Shown: positions 33,416 through 42,468 of the stretch, in pieces
Numbering within the stretch: the first letter of the stretch is position 1
How the letters are laid out: every line of letters begins with the position of its first letter
From: Kribbella pratensis
Lineage (GTDB): Bacteria; Actinomycetota; Actinomycetes; Propionibacteriales; Kribbellaceae
Direction: 5' to 3'
Length of the DNA stretch: 64,000 bases
NCBI RefSeq assembly: GCF_004365355.1
Contig: NZ_SODP01000002.1
Location: forward strand, 1,483,838-1,547,837
The notes under the pieces: model-generated
The model's database searches: none
The model's input: the letters and a program-made list of their open reading frames with translations, nothing else
What the model was told of the DNA's origin: nothing
Translations under genes and position numbers: made by a program

Positions 33416-34183
33416 TTGATCATCCGTAAGCTGTTCAGCCGCACCGGCGTGGCAGTCCTCGCGGTCAGCGTCGCACTCGCCACCGCCGTACCGGCCCAGG
33501 CGGCGAACCCCGTCTCCGGCGGTTCGAAGACACCGGGCGTCACGGTGGGCGTGGCACAACAGATCGCCACTCGCTCCGACACGCGCTACTGCCTGACGTT
33601 CGTCGCGGCCGCCAAGGTCCCGATGGCCGTCATCATGGCGTGTGCTCCGGGTAAGGAGGGCAAGACCCAGGAGTGGATCTACACCGAGTCCGGCCAGCTG
33701 CAGGTCGCGATGAGCAAGAGCGTCGGTGGCGCCCTTGCCAAGACCGGAGCCTGCCTGGACAGCGGTGCGGACCTGGCGAAGGTTCCTGCCGCCGCGCCAC
33801 TACTGGTGCTGCCCTGCCGTGACGGCTCCGGGCAGAAGTGGAGCTACGACGAGGGCGCGGGCACGTTCGTGAACGCCGCCAGCGGTCTCGCCCTGACATC
33901 GCTGCTTGGCAAGGGGAAGGCCAAGCAAGCGCAACCGACCGGCAGCATGAGCGCAGCCGGCACGCCGATCCAGGCGTGGTCCGGGCTTCCGGTGCCGAGC
34001 CTGGACATCCTCGGCGCAGTCCTGGCGCTCGTGAACGCGCTGCTGGCGTCGTTGGGCCTGGCCCTGCCGCTGCCGATCGCGGGCGCGGCAGCCAGTCTGC
34101 TGTCGCTGCTGCGGCCGCAGCTGCCGATCCCGGCCCAGATGACGGTGCTGCCGAAGCAGATGATGCAGCTGGCCCAGAGCTGA
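33416..34183 (+). CDS. Secreted ricin-type beta-trefoil (QxW lectin-like) protein
   Basis: 255 residues from a TTG start at 33416, chosen because GGAGG lies 5 nt upstream and it begins directly at the signal peptide (IIRKLFSRTGVAVLAVSVAL, cleavage near AQAAN). The mature part has two QxW-type motifs, TQEWIY and GQKWSY, with the cysteine pattern of a ricin-B beta-trefoil, suggesting carbohydrate binding. The C-terminal 60 residues are hydrophobic (LDILGAVLALVNALLASLGL) and may anchor or aggregate. No catalytic domain is attached. A perfect terminator follows. Confidence 0.7.
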   Translation: MIIRKLFSRTGVAVLAVSVALATAVPAQAANPVSGGSKTPGVTVGVAQQIATRSDTRYCLTFVAAAKVPMAVIMACAPGKEGKTQEWIYTESGQLQVAMSKSVGGALAKTGACLDSGADLAKVPAAAPLLVLPCRDGSGQKWSYDEGAGTFVNAASGLALTSLLGKGKAKQAQPTGSMSAAGTPIQAWSGLPVPSLDILGAVLALVNALLASLGLALPLPIAGAAASLLSLLRPQLPIPAQMTVLPKQMMQLAQS

Positions 34184-34207
34184 CCTGAGGAGGTTCCAGC
34201 CAGACAG

Positions 34208-34242
34208 ACGGTCGGCCCCGACATCATGTCGGGGCCGACCGT
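34208..34242 (+). terminator. Rho-independent terminator of the trefoil gene
   Basis: A 17-bp perfect inverted repeat: ACGGTCGGCCCCGACAT (34208-34224) and its complement (34226-34242), followed by TTCTCTCC. It starts 25 bp after the stop codon. Confidence 0.85.
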
Positions 34243-34414
34243 TTCTCTCCTTCGAATCGACGTGAATCTTCAGTTGTGTCTGGTGAAGCGAACGACGGCC
34301 ACTCGATGCTCGGGGATGACTTCGGGAATCCCCGCTGCTTGCGCGTCAGCGGGAGCCCGGCGTCGTCGTCACCGCTCGACCGTCAGGTCCGCAGCCGTCA
34401 CCAGGCGGCCGCGG

Positions 34415-34489
34415 TCACCACCAACACCAGTGATGGCAGTGATCAAGCAGGTCGTCGAGAAGGCAAGCAACTCCGTGGAGCAGTCCCAT
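34415..34489 (-). CDS. Candidate 24-residue peptide with a strong ribosome-binding site
   Basis: The ATG at 34489 is preceded by GGAGGTGA with 8 nt between GGAGG and the ATG, as good as any site in the window. The 24-codon product is Leu-rich and ends in CHHWCWW, with three Cys and three Trp in all. Its third-position GC is only about 60%, low for this genome, so it may be fortuitous. It lies alone in the ~530-bp gap between the trefoil terminator and the ABC operon, divergent from the latter. If real, it could be a leader or bioactive peptide; no modifying enzymes are nearby. Confidence 0.25.
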   Translation of the reverse strand: MGLLHGVACLLDDLLDHCHHWCWW

Positions 34490-34629
34490 GTCTGTCACCT
34501 CCGATCCACTAAACCGGTCGGCAAGACAGTAGCTCCGAATCTCACGCTCTGTATCTAGTCAACTACCTGTTGCCACAGAACCTTGAGCATCCTTTAACTT
34601 TTCCGCAATGCGTACCGCGGAATCCCGGC

Positions 34630-34738
34630 TTGACAGGAAGCACTTGGTTGCCTACAGCACCCGTCAACGTTCACCCAGGGTTGGGAAAAAGTCTTCACAT
34701 AGTCGTTCGAGAGTGACAATCTTTGACCGGCATGTCAC
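34630..34738 (+). promoter_or_regulatory. Promoter and inverted repeat upstream of the sugar ABC operon
   Basis: TTGACA (34630-34635) and TACAGC (34653-34658) are separated by 17 bp, a good sigma-70-type promoter. GTGACA (34713-34718) and TGTCAC (34733-34738) form an inverted repeat with a 14-bp spacer, located between this promoter and the start codon, a natural place for a repressor. No regulator gene adjoins. Confidence 0.45.
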
Positions 34739-34775
34739 TGGCACTGTCGCCGGACCACTTTCGCTAGGAGCCTTG

Positions 34776-36206
34776 ATGCGATCTCTCTCGCGGTTGACCA
34801 CCGCCGGCGTCCTCGGCGCCGCCGCCCTTGCGCTGCTCACCGGATGCCTCGGCTCGTCCGACAAGGGCAGCAGCGGCGGCCAGGACGCGAACCGGAACGC
34901 CGACGCCAAGAAGGTCGAGCTGACCATCGGCTCGAACTCGGTCAAGGGCGGCAAGAGCAGCGCCGGGGCGACGTTCCTGTCGGACGTGCTGATCCCGAAA
35001 TTCGTCGCCGACCAGAAGGGCAAGGGCGTCGACGTCACGGTCAAGTTCCAGGGCGACGGCTCCGACGACGAGGTCTACAAGCAGAAGCTGTCGCTCGACC
35101 TGTCGAACAAGTCCGGACCGGACCTGTTCCAGATCGACGGGATCTGGGTCGGCGAGTTCGCGCAGGCCGGCTACATCAAGCCGCTCACCGACACCGTCGG
35201 CGACGCCGCCAAGGTGAACGACTGGGACGGCTGGAAGCAGATCCCGGAGTCGGTGCAGGCACTCGGCAGCTACAACGGCCAGCGGTACGGCGTACCGGGC
35301 GGCACCGACGGCCGGGTGCTCTACTTCAACAAGAAGCTGTTCCAGCAGGCCGGTCTGCCGGCCGACTGGCAGCCGAAGTCGTGGGACGACATCATCTCGG
35401 CCGGCCAGGCGCTGAAGAAGCTGCCCGGAGTGACGCCGATCCAGATCAACGCCGGTACGGCGATGGGCGAGGCGACCACCATGCAAGGCGTGCTGCCGCT
35501 GCTGGTCGGCACCGGCGCGACCGTCAACACCGACGGCAAGTGGCTGGGCAACACCCCGCAGCTGCGGCAGGTGCTGGACTTCTACCACCAGATCTACAGC
35601 ACCGGTCTGGGCGACCCCGTGCTGCAGAAGGAGGCCAAGGGCCGGGACAAGTCGTTCGCCGAGTTCGCGGCCAACAAGATCGGCATCCTGGGCGAGAGCG
35701 ACTACTTCTGGCGCAGCGTGGTCGAGCCCAAGGAGGGCGTCGCCAAGATGGCCGACCGCGACACCGCGGTGGGCTGGGCGCTGATCCCGGCGATGAAGCC
35801 CGGCTCGGGCGTGAAGGGCCAGGACTTCGTCTCGATGTCCGGTGGCGGCGCGACCGTGATCAACCCGAACACGAAGTTCCCGCAGCAGGCGTGGGAGCTG
35901 CTGCAGTTCATGAACTCGGCCGACATGGTGAAGGCGTCGCTCGACGGAGCCGCCAAGATCACGCAGCGGTCCGACGTGAACAGCGAAGTACTGGCGAGCG
36001 ACCCGATGCTGAGCTTCATCGCCGACAAGGTCCTGCCGATCACGCAGTTCCGCCCGGGCCTGGCGGAGTACCCGAAGATCTCGGCGGCACTGCAGCAGGC
36101 GACCGCGGACGTGGTGGCCGGTAAGAGCACCGACGCCGCGGCATCGGCGTACCAGAAGGCGGTCGAGACCGCGGCCGGCAGCAAGGACAAGGTCACCAGT
36201 AACTGA
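34776..36206 (+). CDS. ABC transporter sugar-type substrate-binding lipoprotein
   Basis: 476 residues. The signal peptide ends in the lipobox LALLTGC, so the protein is anchored outside the membrane by a lipidated Cys. The mature part is a family 1 (MalE/UgpB-type) binding protein: VKFQGDGSDDEVYKQKLSLD, DLFQIDGIWVGEFA, the hinge segment GVPGGTDGRVLYFNKKLF and KSFAEFAANKIGILGES. ATG at 34776 has TAGGAG 5 nt upstream. It is the first gene of a five-gene operon, overlapping the next by one base. The substrate is unknown. Confidence 0.9.
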   Translation: MRSLSRLTTAGVLGAAALALLTGCLGSSDKGSSGGQDANRNADAKKVELTIGSNSVKGGKSSAGATFLSDVLIPKFVADQKGKGVDVTVKFQGDGSDDEVYKQKLSLDLSNKSGPDLFQIDGIWVGEFAQAGYIKPLTDTVGDAAKVNDWDGWKQIPESVQALGSYNGQRYGVPGGTDGRVLYFNKKLFQQAGLPADWQPKSWDDIISAGQALKKLPGVTPIQINAGTAMGEATTMQGVLPLLVGTGATVNTDGKWLGNTPQLRQVLDFYHQIYSTGLGDPVLQKEAKGRDKSFAEFAANKIGILGESDYFWRSVVEPKEGVAKMADRDTAVGWALIPAMKPGSGVKGQDFVSMSGGGATVINPNTKFPQQAWELLQFMNSADMVKASLDGAAKITQRSDVNSEVLASDPMLSFIADKVLPITQFRPGLAEYPKISAALQQATADVVAGKSTDAAASAYQKAVETAAGSKDKVTSN

Positions 36207-37114
36207 TGACTTCCGCATCTGCTCCCGTGCGGGGGCGTACTCCCGCACGGGATGTCGCGGGGCTCGGCGTCGGCCGGGCCTTCGGCTTCGTCGCGCCCGC
36301 GTTCCTGCTGATCGGGGCCTTCCTGATCTTCCCCGCGCTCTGGACGATCTACATCGGCATCACGAACTACCGGCTGACCGGCGTCGAGGCCGTGTCGCCG
36401 TCGATCGTCGGGTTGTCGAACTACACCAAGGCCTTGAACGACGCGCTGTTCCACAACGCGTTGTGGCTGACGATGGTGTTCGTCCTCGGTTCGGCGATCA
36501 TCGGGCAGAACGTCCTCGGCTTCACGCTGGCCTGGATCATGCGGCGTACGCGTCCCGCCGTACGCCGTACCGTCGAGGCCTTCGTCCTGCTCGCGTGGAT
36601 CCTGCCGTCAACGGTGGTCGCGTACCTCTGGGTCGCGTTCTTCGACCGGGACGGCGGGACCTTGAACGGTCTGCTGGGCACACAGGGAACCGCCTGGCTG
36701 ATCGACTACCCGATGGCCTGCCTCGTGGTCTTCAACACGTGGCGCGGTACGGCGTTCTCGATGATGCTCTACTCGTCCGCGCTGCAGGCCGTCCCGCCGT
36801 CGCAGCTCGAGTCGGCGCGGATGGTCGGCGCATCGGGCTGGCAGACGCTGCGGGACGTGGTGTTCCCGCACATCCGCGGACACGTGCTGACGAACACGCT
36901 GCTGATCTCGCTGTGGACGGCGAACGACTTCTCGCCGTTCCTGCTCACCAAGGGCGGGCCGAACCACGAGTCCGAGACGGTGCCGGTGTACATCTACAAC
37001 GTGGCGCTGCAGGGCGGTGAGCTCGGGTACTCGTCGGCGATCTCGTTCCTGCTGCTGATCGCGAACCTGCTGGTCTCGCTGGTGTACTTGCGACTGCTTC
37101 GGAGGCGCTCATGA
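36206..37114 (+). CDS. ABC transporter permease, MalF/UgpA type
   Basis: 302 residues, six predicted helices. The cytoplasmic EAA loop is ESARMVGASGWQTLRDVVFP, which contacts the ATPase. The start overlaps the stop of the binding-protein gene (TGATG), indicating coupled translation. It pairs with the next permease to form the channel. A short cytosolic N-terminus precedes the first helix (AFLLIGAFLIFPALWTIYIG). Confidence 0.9.
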   Translation: MTSASAPVRGRTPARDVAGLGVGRAFGFVAPAFLLIGAFLIFPALWTIYIGITNYRLTGVEAVSPSIVGLSNYTKALNDALFHNALWLTMVFVLGSAIIGQNVLGFTLAWIMRRTRPAVRRTVEAFVLLAWILPSTVVAYLWVAFFDRDGGTLNGLLGTQGTAWLIDYPMACLVVFNTWRGTAFSMMLYSSALQAVPPSQLESARMVGASGWQTLRDVVFPHIRGHVLTNTLLISLWTANDFSPFLLTKGGPNHESETVPVYIYNVALQGGELGYSSAISFLLLIANLLVSLVYLRLLRRRS

Positions 37115-37932
37115 GGCCGGACTTCGTCGTACGACGCATCGGGTTCTACGTGCTGATCTGCGCGATCACGCTGTTCTTCGCCGTACCGATGCTGTGGATC
37201 GCGTCGGCGCCGTTCGACGCTTCGCCGGGTCTCGGCGTGCACTGGCCGGACTGGACGCTGGAGAACTTCCGGAAGACGCTCGAGCATCCGTATGCAATGC
37301 ACTCGATGGTCAACTCGCTGCTGATCTGCGTGACGACCGCTGTTGCCGTGACGGCGTTCGCCGCGCTGGCGTCGTACGCCCTGTCGCGGGTGCGCATCCC
37401 CGGGCGGGACGCGTTGCTCTACGGGTTGCTGCTGTTGTCGTCGGTGGTCACCGGTACGGCGGCGATGGTGCCGATCTTCGTGATGATGTTCCAGCTCGGG
37501 CTGATCGACTCGCGGTTCGGCGTCGCGCTGGTGATGACCGGCGGATTGTTGCCGGCAGCAATCTTCATCCTGAAGGACTTCGTCGATGCGGTGCCGAAAT
37601 CCTACGAGGAGTCGGCGCGCGTCTTCGGCGCGTCGACCGGCCAGATCCTGCGCGACGTCGTACTCCCGGTCGCACGGCCCGGGCTCGCGACGATCATGGT
37701 CTGGGCGTTCGTCAACTCCTGGGGCAACTTCCTGGTGCCCTTCCTGCTGATCCGGTCGATCGAGAAACAGCCCGGTGCGGTGCTGATGCAGACCCTCACC
37801 GACGAAGGCGGCAGTGTGAACCTGCAGGTGCTGCCGGTGTTCTCGCTGCTGTTCTCCATCCCGGTCGTCGTGCTGTACCTGTTGGTGAACTCGCGATACG
37901 GGTTCCGCTTCCATGGAGGGATCAAGAGCTGA
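37111..37932 (+). CDS. ABC transporter permease, MalG/UgpE type
   Basis: 273 residues, six predicted helices, with the EAA loop ESARVFGASTGQILRDVVLP. Start and stop overlap with the upstream permease (ATGA) and the downstream ATPase (TGATG), so the three genes are translationally coupled. The C-terminus (NSRYGFRFHGGIKS) is typical of the MalG subfamily. Confidence 0.9.
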   Translation: MRPDFVVRRIGFYVLICAITLFFAVPMLWIASAPFDASPGLGVHWPDWTLENFRKTLEHPYAMHSMVNSLLICVTTAVAVTAFAALASYALSRVRIPGRDALLYGLLLLSSVVTGTAAMVPIFVMMFQLGLIDSRFGVALVMTGGLLPAAIFILKDFVDAVPKSYEESARVFGASTGQILRDVVLPVARPGLATIMVWAFVNSWGNFLVPFLLIRSIEKQPGAVLMQTLTDEGGSVNLQVLPVFSLLFSIPVVVLYLLVNSRYGFRFHGGIKS

Positions 37933-39032
37933 TGGCGGGCATCGACATCGAAGGCCTCGCAACCGTCTACCCGAACGGCGTCCGCGCCGTCGACGGGCTG
38001 GACCTGCACGTGGCCGACGGCGAGTTCTTCGCCCTCCTCGGCCCGTCCGGTTGCGGCAAGACAACCCTGCTCCGGACGATCGCCGGTCTCGAGGCGGCGA
38101 CCGAGGGCACCGTCCGCATCGACTCAGCCGATGTGACGCGCCTGGAGCCGGGCAAGCGCGGGGTCGCGATGGTCTTCCAGGACTACGCGCTCTTCCCCCA
38201 CATGAACGTCTCCGAGAACATCACCTATCCCTTGAAGGTACGCCGGGTCGCCCCGGCCACCCGCTCCGGCGTTGCTACGCGCACCGCGGGCGAGCTCTCC
38301 TTGCAGGGCTTGCTGGAGCGCAAGCCGGCGCAACTCTCCGGCGGCCAGCAGCAGCGTGTCGCGCTGGCCCGTGCGATCGCATCCGAGGGCAAGGTATTGC
38401 TGCTGGACGAGCCGCTGTCGAACCTCGACGCCCGGCTCCGCCTCGAGGCCCGCACCTTCCTGAAGAAGCTCCAACGCGACCTCGGCATCACCACGGTCTT
38501 CGTCACCCACGACCAGGCCGAGGCCCTAGCCCTCGCCGACCGCATCGCCGTCATGGACTCCGGCAAGCTCCGCCAGTTGGGCTCGCCCCGCGAGGTCTTC
38601 GCTCGCCCCAGCAACACCTTCGTAGCCAACTTCATCGGCTCCACCCCGATGAACCTCCTCCCCGGCAAGGTGACCTCCGAATCGGACATCAGTGTGGTTT
38701 CCGTCCCGGGCGGTTCCTTGCCTGCGGCAACGGTCTCGGTTCCGGCCGACGCCGAGGTGACGGTAGGCATCCGACCCGAGTACCTGACCGTCGCGTCGGG
38801 TGACATCAGCGGTCCCGCCCTTCGCGGCGGCGTTGTCGTCGCCGAGAACCTGGGCACTCAATCCCTGGTCACCGTCGACTGCGACGGCACACTCGTCGGC
38901 GTCACCGTCCCCGAAGAAGCCGAACCATCCCCGGGCAGCGCTGTAGTCCTCACCGCCCCCGCCACCCGGGTCCTCCTCTACGACCGCGAATCCGGCGAAC
39001 TACTGGCCCGCCAACCAGCCCCCGTCGCCTGA
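37932..39032 (+). CDS. ABC transporter ATPase, MalK/UgpC type
   Basis: 366 residues. Walker A is GPSGCGKTTLL, the Q-loop VFQDYALFPHM, the signature LSGGQQQRVALARAIA, Walker B LLLDEPLSNLDA and the H-loop VTHDQAEALALAD. A C-terminal TOBE/OB regulatory domain starts near GSTPMNLLPG. Having its own ATPase in the operon differs from many actinobacterial sugar importers that rely on the shared MsiK, so this system is self-contained. ATG at 37932 overlaps the permease stop. Confidence 0.92.
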   Translation: MAGIDIEGLATVYPNGVRAVDGLDLHVADGEFFALLGPSGCGKTTLLRTIAGLEAATEGTVRIDSADVTRLEPGKRGVAMVFQDYALFPHMNVSENITYPLKVRRVAPATRSGVATRTAGELSLQGLLERKPAQLSGGQQQRVALARAIASEGKVLLLDEPLSNLDARLRLEARTFLKKLQRDLGITTVFVTHDQAEALALADRIAVMDSGKLRQLGSPREVFARPSNTFVANFIGSTPMNLLPGKVTSESDISVVSVPGGSLPAATVSVPADAEVTVGIRPEYLTVASGDISGPALRGGVVVAENLGTQSLVTVDCDGTLVGVTVPEEAEPSPGSAVVLTAPATRVLLYDRESGELLARQPAPVA

Positions 39033-39084
39033 TGCCCACCTCGCGCCGCTACCGCCCGACGACGAAGAGCCGGGAGATCGTCTG

Positions 39085-40332
39085 ATGGCCGTCACCTCGT
39101 ACCGCCGCCGTTGGACGCTGGACGATCGGGCCGAGTCCGTCTGGCACTCGCTTCCCGTCGACATCCCGGCCGACTGCGCCGGGCTCCTCGTCACGCTCAC
39201 TGTCCCGCCGGTCGAAGGCGCCGTCATCGACATCGGCTGCGAAGGCGCCGGCGGCTGGCGCGGCTGGTCCGGTGGCGCCCGCCAAACGTTCGCCTTCACC
39301 CCCGAGGCCGCCACCCCCGGCTACCTCCCCGGCGAACTCGAACCAGGCACCTGGTGGGTCGTCCTCGGCCTCCACCGCATCCCGCTCGAAGGCGTCGAAC
39401 TCCTCGTCGAAGCCACCACCGGCCCCGTCGACAACATCCCCGGCCTGAACGAGTACGCCGACGCGACCGCCGCCATCGCAGTACCGCAGCGACCACCACG
39501 CCGTACCCTCCCCGCATCCTCCGGCCTGAAGTGGATCGCAGGCGACTTCCACGCACACTCGCTCCACTCCGACGGCTCCACCCCAGTCGCGAACCTCGCC
39601 GCCCTGGGGGTGTCGGCCGGCCTCGACGTACTCGCCGTCACCGATCACAACACCGTCGCCCACCACGCCGAACTCCCGTCACTCAGTAAACGCTTCGGCA
39701 TCGGCCTCATCCCCGGCCAGGAAGTCACCACCGACACCGGCCACGCCAACGCATTCGGCGAAATCGGTCCGATCGACTTCCGCCAACCCGCCGCCACCTG
39801 GGTCTCCGAGGTCGCCCGCCGCGGCGGTCTCCTCTCGATCAACCACCCCCTCGGCGGCGACTGCGCCTGGCGCCACCCGCTCCCCGAACACCCACCCCTG
39901 GCCGAAATCTGGCACTCCTCCTGGCTGGACCACACCTGGGGCGGCCCCATCGCCTGGTGGCAGGCCTGGGGCCTCGAAGGCACAACCCCCATCGGCGGCA
40001 GCGACTGGCACAACCCCACCTCATTCACACCGCCCGGCACTCCGACGACCTGGATCGCCGTAGACGCCGACGCCGAAGGCCCCACCGAACTCCCCACCGC
40101 CACCCTAGAAGCCCTATCCGCCGGCCGAACCGCCCTCTCCTGGTCCTACACGGCCCCCGTCCTCGTCCGAGCCGACGACGAGCTAATCGCCCTGGACGCC
40201 CCCAACACCCTGGTCATAACCCCCGACGGCACCCGCCACCCCATCCACACCTCCCAAGCCCACCTCCCCGCCACCCCCGGCCCCCACCTCCTGATAACCC
40301 ACACCGGCAACTTCCTATCCGCCTGCGCATAA
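39085..40332 (+). CDS. PHP-domain metallohydrolase, CehA/McbA family
   Basis: 415 residues. An N-terminal beta-sandwich of about 140 residues precedes a PHP domain with the metal motifs DFHAHSLHSDG, VTDHNTV, an acidic PGQEVTTD, NHP, and SDWHNP. PHP enzymes of this family hydrolyse phosphoesters or related bonds with two or three metals. It starts 52 bp after the ABC ATPase with GGGAG upstream, so it should act on the imported compound or its phosphorylated form; this suggests a phosphodiester or sugar-phosphate substrate for the transporter. There is no signal peptide. Confidence 0.82.
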   Translation: MAVTSYRRRWTLDDRAESVWHSLPVDIPADCAGLLVTLTVPPVEGAVIDIGCEGAGGWRGWSGGARQTFAFTPEAATPGYLPGELEPGTWWVVLGLHRIPLEGVELLVEATTGPVDNIPGLNEYADATAAIAVPQRPPRRTLPASSGLKWIAGDFHAHSLHSDGSTPVANLAALGVSAGLDVLAVTDHNTVAHHAELPSLSKRFGIGLIPGQEVTTDTGHANAFGEIGPIDFRQPAATWVSEVARRGGLLSINHPLGGDCAWRHPLPEHPPLAEIWHSSWLDHTWGGPIAWWQAWGLEGTTPIGGSDWHNPTSFTPPGTPTTWIAVDADAEGPTELPTATLEALSAGRTALSWSYTAPVLVRADDELIALDAPNTLVITPDGTRHPIHTSQAHLPATPGPHLLITHTGNFLSACA

Positions 40333-41179
40333 CCCCACCCACCGACGACACCGCAGGCCCTGTGCCCTGACCGGCTACGGGTAGCTCGACGACGCGGCCC
40401 GCAATACGCCAACTGCTCAAACAGAAACAAGCCAAGCAAGCCAACACAGAACCAGACCGCCGCAGGAGCATGGCCGCCGCACGAACGACCCGACGCAGAA
40501 GCAGTCCGGCGTACGAACTCGCCAGCGCACGAACTCCCCCGTTGGGAGCTGCTGCCACCGGCGGACGCAGGCGGCCGACCACGGAGTACGCGAAGAACCT
40601 GTACGGCGACCTCGCAAAGGCGAACACAGGCTGACCCGCCGAGCGCACCCCAGCGCTCAACCCGACCAGCGCCAACGCGCGGACGAACCACGAGCAGTCC
40701 GGAGAGCACGAGCTCGCCGGCGGACACCCGTTGGGACCTTCCGCCGAAGGACACTCAAACGGCCAACCACGGAGCAGGCGAATTAGCTGTACGGCGGCCA
40801 CGGGCGAACACCGGCTGTCCCGGCGCGGCACACCACAGCGCTCAGCCCAACCAGCGCCAGCGCGCACGGCACGAAGGCACGCGCCCGCCGACGAAAAAGC
40901 TGACCCGGCGCCACTTCCCACCGACTGACCTACACGGCCAACCCGCAGGGCCAAACCACGCGAAGACTTGCCCGGAGCCGCCCGCCGCCGTGCGCAGCCG
41001 ACAAGCGCCAGCGCGCGGACGACGCACGGGCTCACCGACGGAGCAACTGGCCCGTCGGAAGACTCAACGACAGACACGCACACGGCGAACCCGCGCAAAG
41101 GCATACCAGCCGCGGCTCACCCACTTGGCCTGCTCGAGCGGTGCCTGCCAGTGCGTGGAGGGCGCGTGGACTGGCCTGG
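40333..41179. repeat. Intergenic stretch made of decayed ~190-bp imperfect repeats
   Basis: Two units of about 190 bp, starting near 40504 and 40697 (both GTCCGG), share in the same order GTTGGGA, ACCACGGAG, CTGTACGGCG, GGCGAACAC, CAGCGCTCA and ACCAGCGCCA. A third partial unit near 41000 keeps GCGCCAGCGCGCGGACGA, and a weaker trace begins near 40440. Identity looks like 65-75% by eye. Minus-strand open frames run through it, but their codon pattern and composition do not suggest a protein. It fills the ~850 bp between the ABC operon and the NYN-domain gene. Confidence 0.55.
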
Positions 41180-41593
41180 TTACCTCGGCAGATCATCGAG
41201 TTGGTCGAGGAGCCAGCGTGGGCCGGTGGTCGCGGCCTCGGGTTCGAGTCGCTCGCGCAGGCCGCGGTCTGCCGTGACGACTGTGACTTCAGGACGATCC
41301 GCCTGCCCAACAAGCTCAGCAGTCACGCGCACGATCGTGTCATCCCCAGACCCCGGCGCCAGCACGACCCGAACATCCCCGGTATCCGGCGCATCATCCC
41401 CAGCCACGGCCCGGCGAGCAGCACCCTCCAACACGACAACCAGCTCCGTATCCACCAACCGCTCCTGCAAAGCAGCCAGCCGAACCAGCAATCGCCGAGC
41501 AGCCCCGACCCGGTCCCGCCACCACCCATCCGGCCGAGACCCCACCACGTTGGCCGCATCAACGACCACCACCCGCCTCCGCCCACCATCCAT
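41180..41593 (-). CDS. NYN/PIN-like domain protein
   Basis: 137 residues. It begins with VVVVDAANVVGSRPDGWWRD, the acidic first strand of NYN-type nucleases, followed by a helix, then LVVVLEGAAR, an Asp-rich SGDDTIVRV loop and VTVVTADRGLRERL, the acidic residues that normally bind metal. The family is related to YacP-like RNA-processing nucleases, sometimes annotated as NTP pyrophosphohydrolase in actinobacteria. The ATG at 41593 is preferred over 41656. It stands alone; its role is unknown. Confidence 0.7.
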   Translation of the reverse strand: MDGGRRRVVVVDAANVVGSRPDGWWRDRVGAARRLLVRLAALQERLVDTELVVVLEGAARRAVAGDDAPDTGDVRVVLAPGSGDDTIVRVTAELVGQADRPEVTVVTADRGLRERLEPEAATTGPRWLLDQLDDLPR

Positions 41594-41728
41594 CACCCAA
41601 GTCTCCCCCAACCCGCCCACCCCACGCGGCACCACACCACATGCAACGGAACCCACCGCCGTACGCGGCGATACGTACCGCGCTACCTGCGGATTCTCTC
41701 GGCTTGGGTACGGCGGGCCTGGGTTGGG

Positions 41729-42349
41729 TTAGTCGAGGAGCCAGCCGTTTTGTTCGGCTACTTGGATGGCGTCGGAGCGGGTGCGGGCTCCGGTTTTGCC
41801 TATTGCGGACCAGAGGCGTGTTCGGACTACGCGCTCGGAGACCTGGAGTTTGCGGGCCATGAGGGCTACGGAACCGCCTTCGCGGGCGGCTCGAAGGGTG
41901 TCGGTCTCGTTCTGGTCGAGTGGAGTTTCGGAGTACTGGAGGGTCTCGGCGGCCAGGTTGGCGTCGACTACGCGGAGGCCAAGGTGCACGCGGCGTACTG
42001 CGTCTGCGAGTTGAGGGGCCGGGCAGTCCTTCAGCGCGAAGCCTTTCGCTCCGGCGTCTAGGCCGCGGCGGAGGTGTACCGGCCGGCCGTATGTGGTGAG
42101 CATGACGACACGGCATTCGGGCATCGACGTGCGGAGCTTGGTGGTGACGGTGATGCTGTGATTCCCCGGTCCGGCCGCGTCGAGCAGGGCGACGTTGGCG
42201 CGGTGTCGTTTCGCTGCGCCTACGACGTCGTCGGTTCTGTTGAGCTCGGCAACGATCTCCAGATCGCGCTCGCGCTCCAGACGGCTGCGGAGCAAGCCTC
42301 GGCTGAGGATCTGGTCGTCGACCAGCAACAGCCGAATCCGGTCGGGCAA
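41729..42349 (-). CDS. NarL/LuxR-family response regulator (orphan)
   Basis: 206 residues. The receiver domain has the acidic pair LLVDDQ, the phosphoacceptor Asp in VALLDAAGPG and the conserved Lys in GFALKDCP. The C-terminal helix-turn-helix lies around SVALMARKLQVSERVVRTRL. The start is TTG 42349, with GGAGG 5 nt upstream. No histidine kinase is encoded nearby. It lies directly downstream of the tad operon on the same strand, so it may be cotranscribed with it or respond to it. An 11-bp phased repeat lies upstream. Confidence 0.85.
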   Translation of the reverse strand: MPDRIRLLLVDDQILSRGLLRSRLERERDLEIVAELNRTDDVVGAAKRHRANVALLDAAGPGNHSITVTTKLRTSMPECRVVMLTTYGRPVHLRRGLDAGAKGFALKDCPAPQLADAVRRVHLGLRVVDANLAAETLQYSETPLDQNETDTLRAAREGGSVALMARKLQVSERVVRTRLWSAIGKTGARTRSDAIQVAEQNGWLLD

Positions 42350-42468
42350 GCGTGCCTCCGAGGTATCCGTCCGGGCGTCGGGGAAGTACGTCCGGGAAGA
42401 TGAGTTGGACTCGGTTCCAGATCATGGAGCGCGGCAACACGAGTAGTCCACATCAACGCGGCATCTCT

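Noticed and set aside
34226..34558. 110-codon plus-strand ORF after the trefoil terminator
   Set aside because: It begins inside the terminator hairpin, has no ribosome site and has an Arg/Ser/Thr-rich composition without a domain.
40214..41104. 296-codon minus-strand open frame over the repeat region
   Set aside because: It runs into the 3' part of the PHP gene, has no ribosome site or recognisable domain, and exists because stop codons are rare in the GC-rich repeats.
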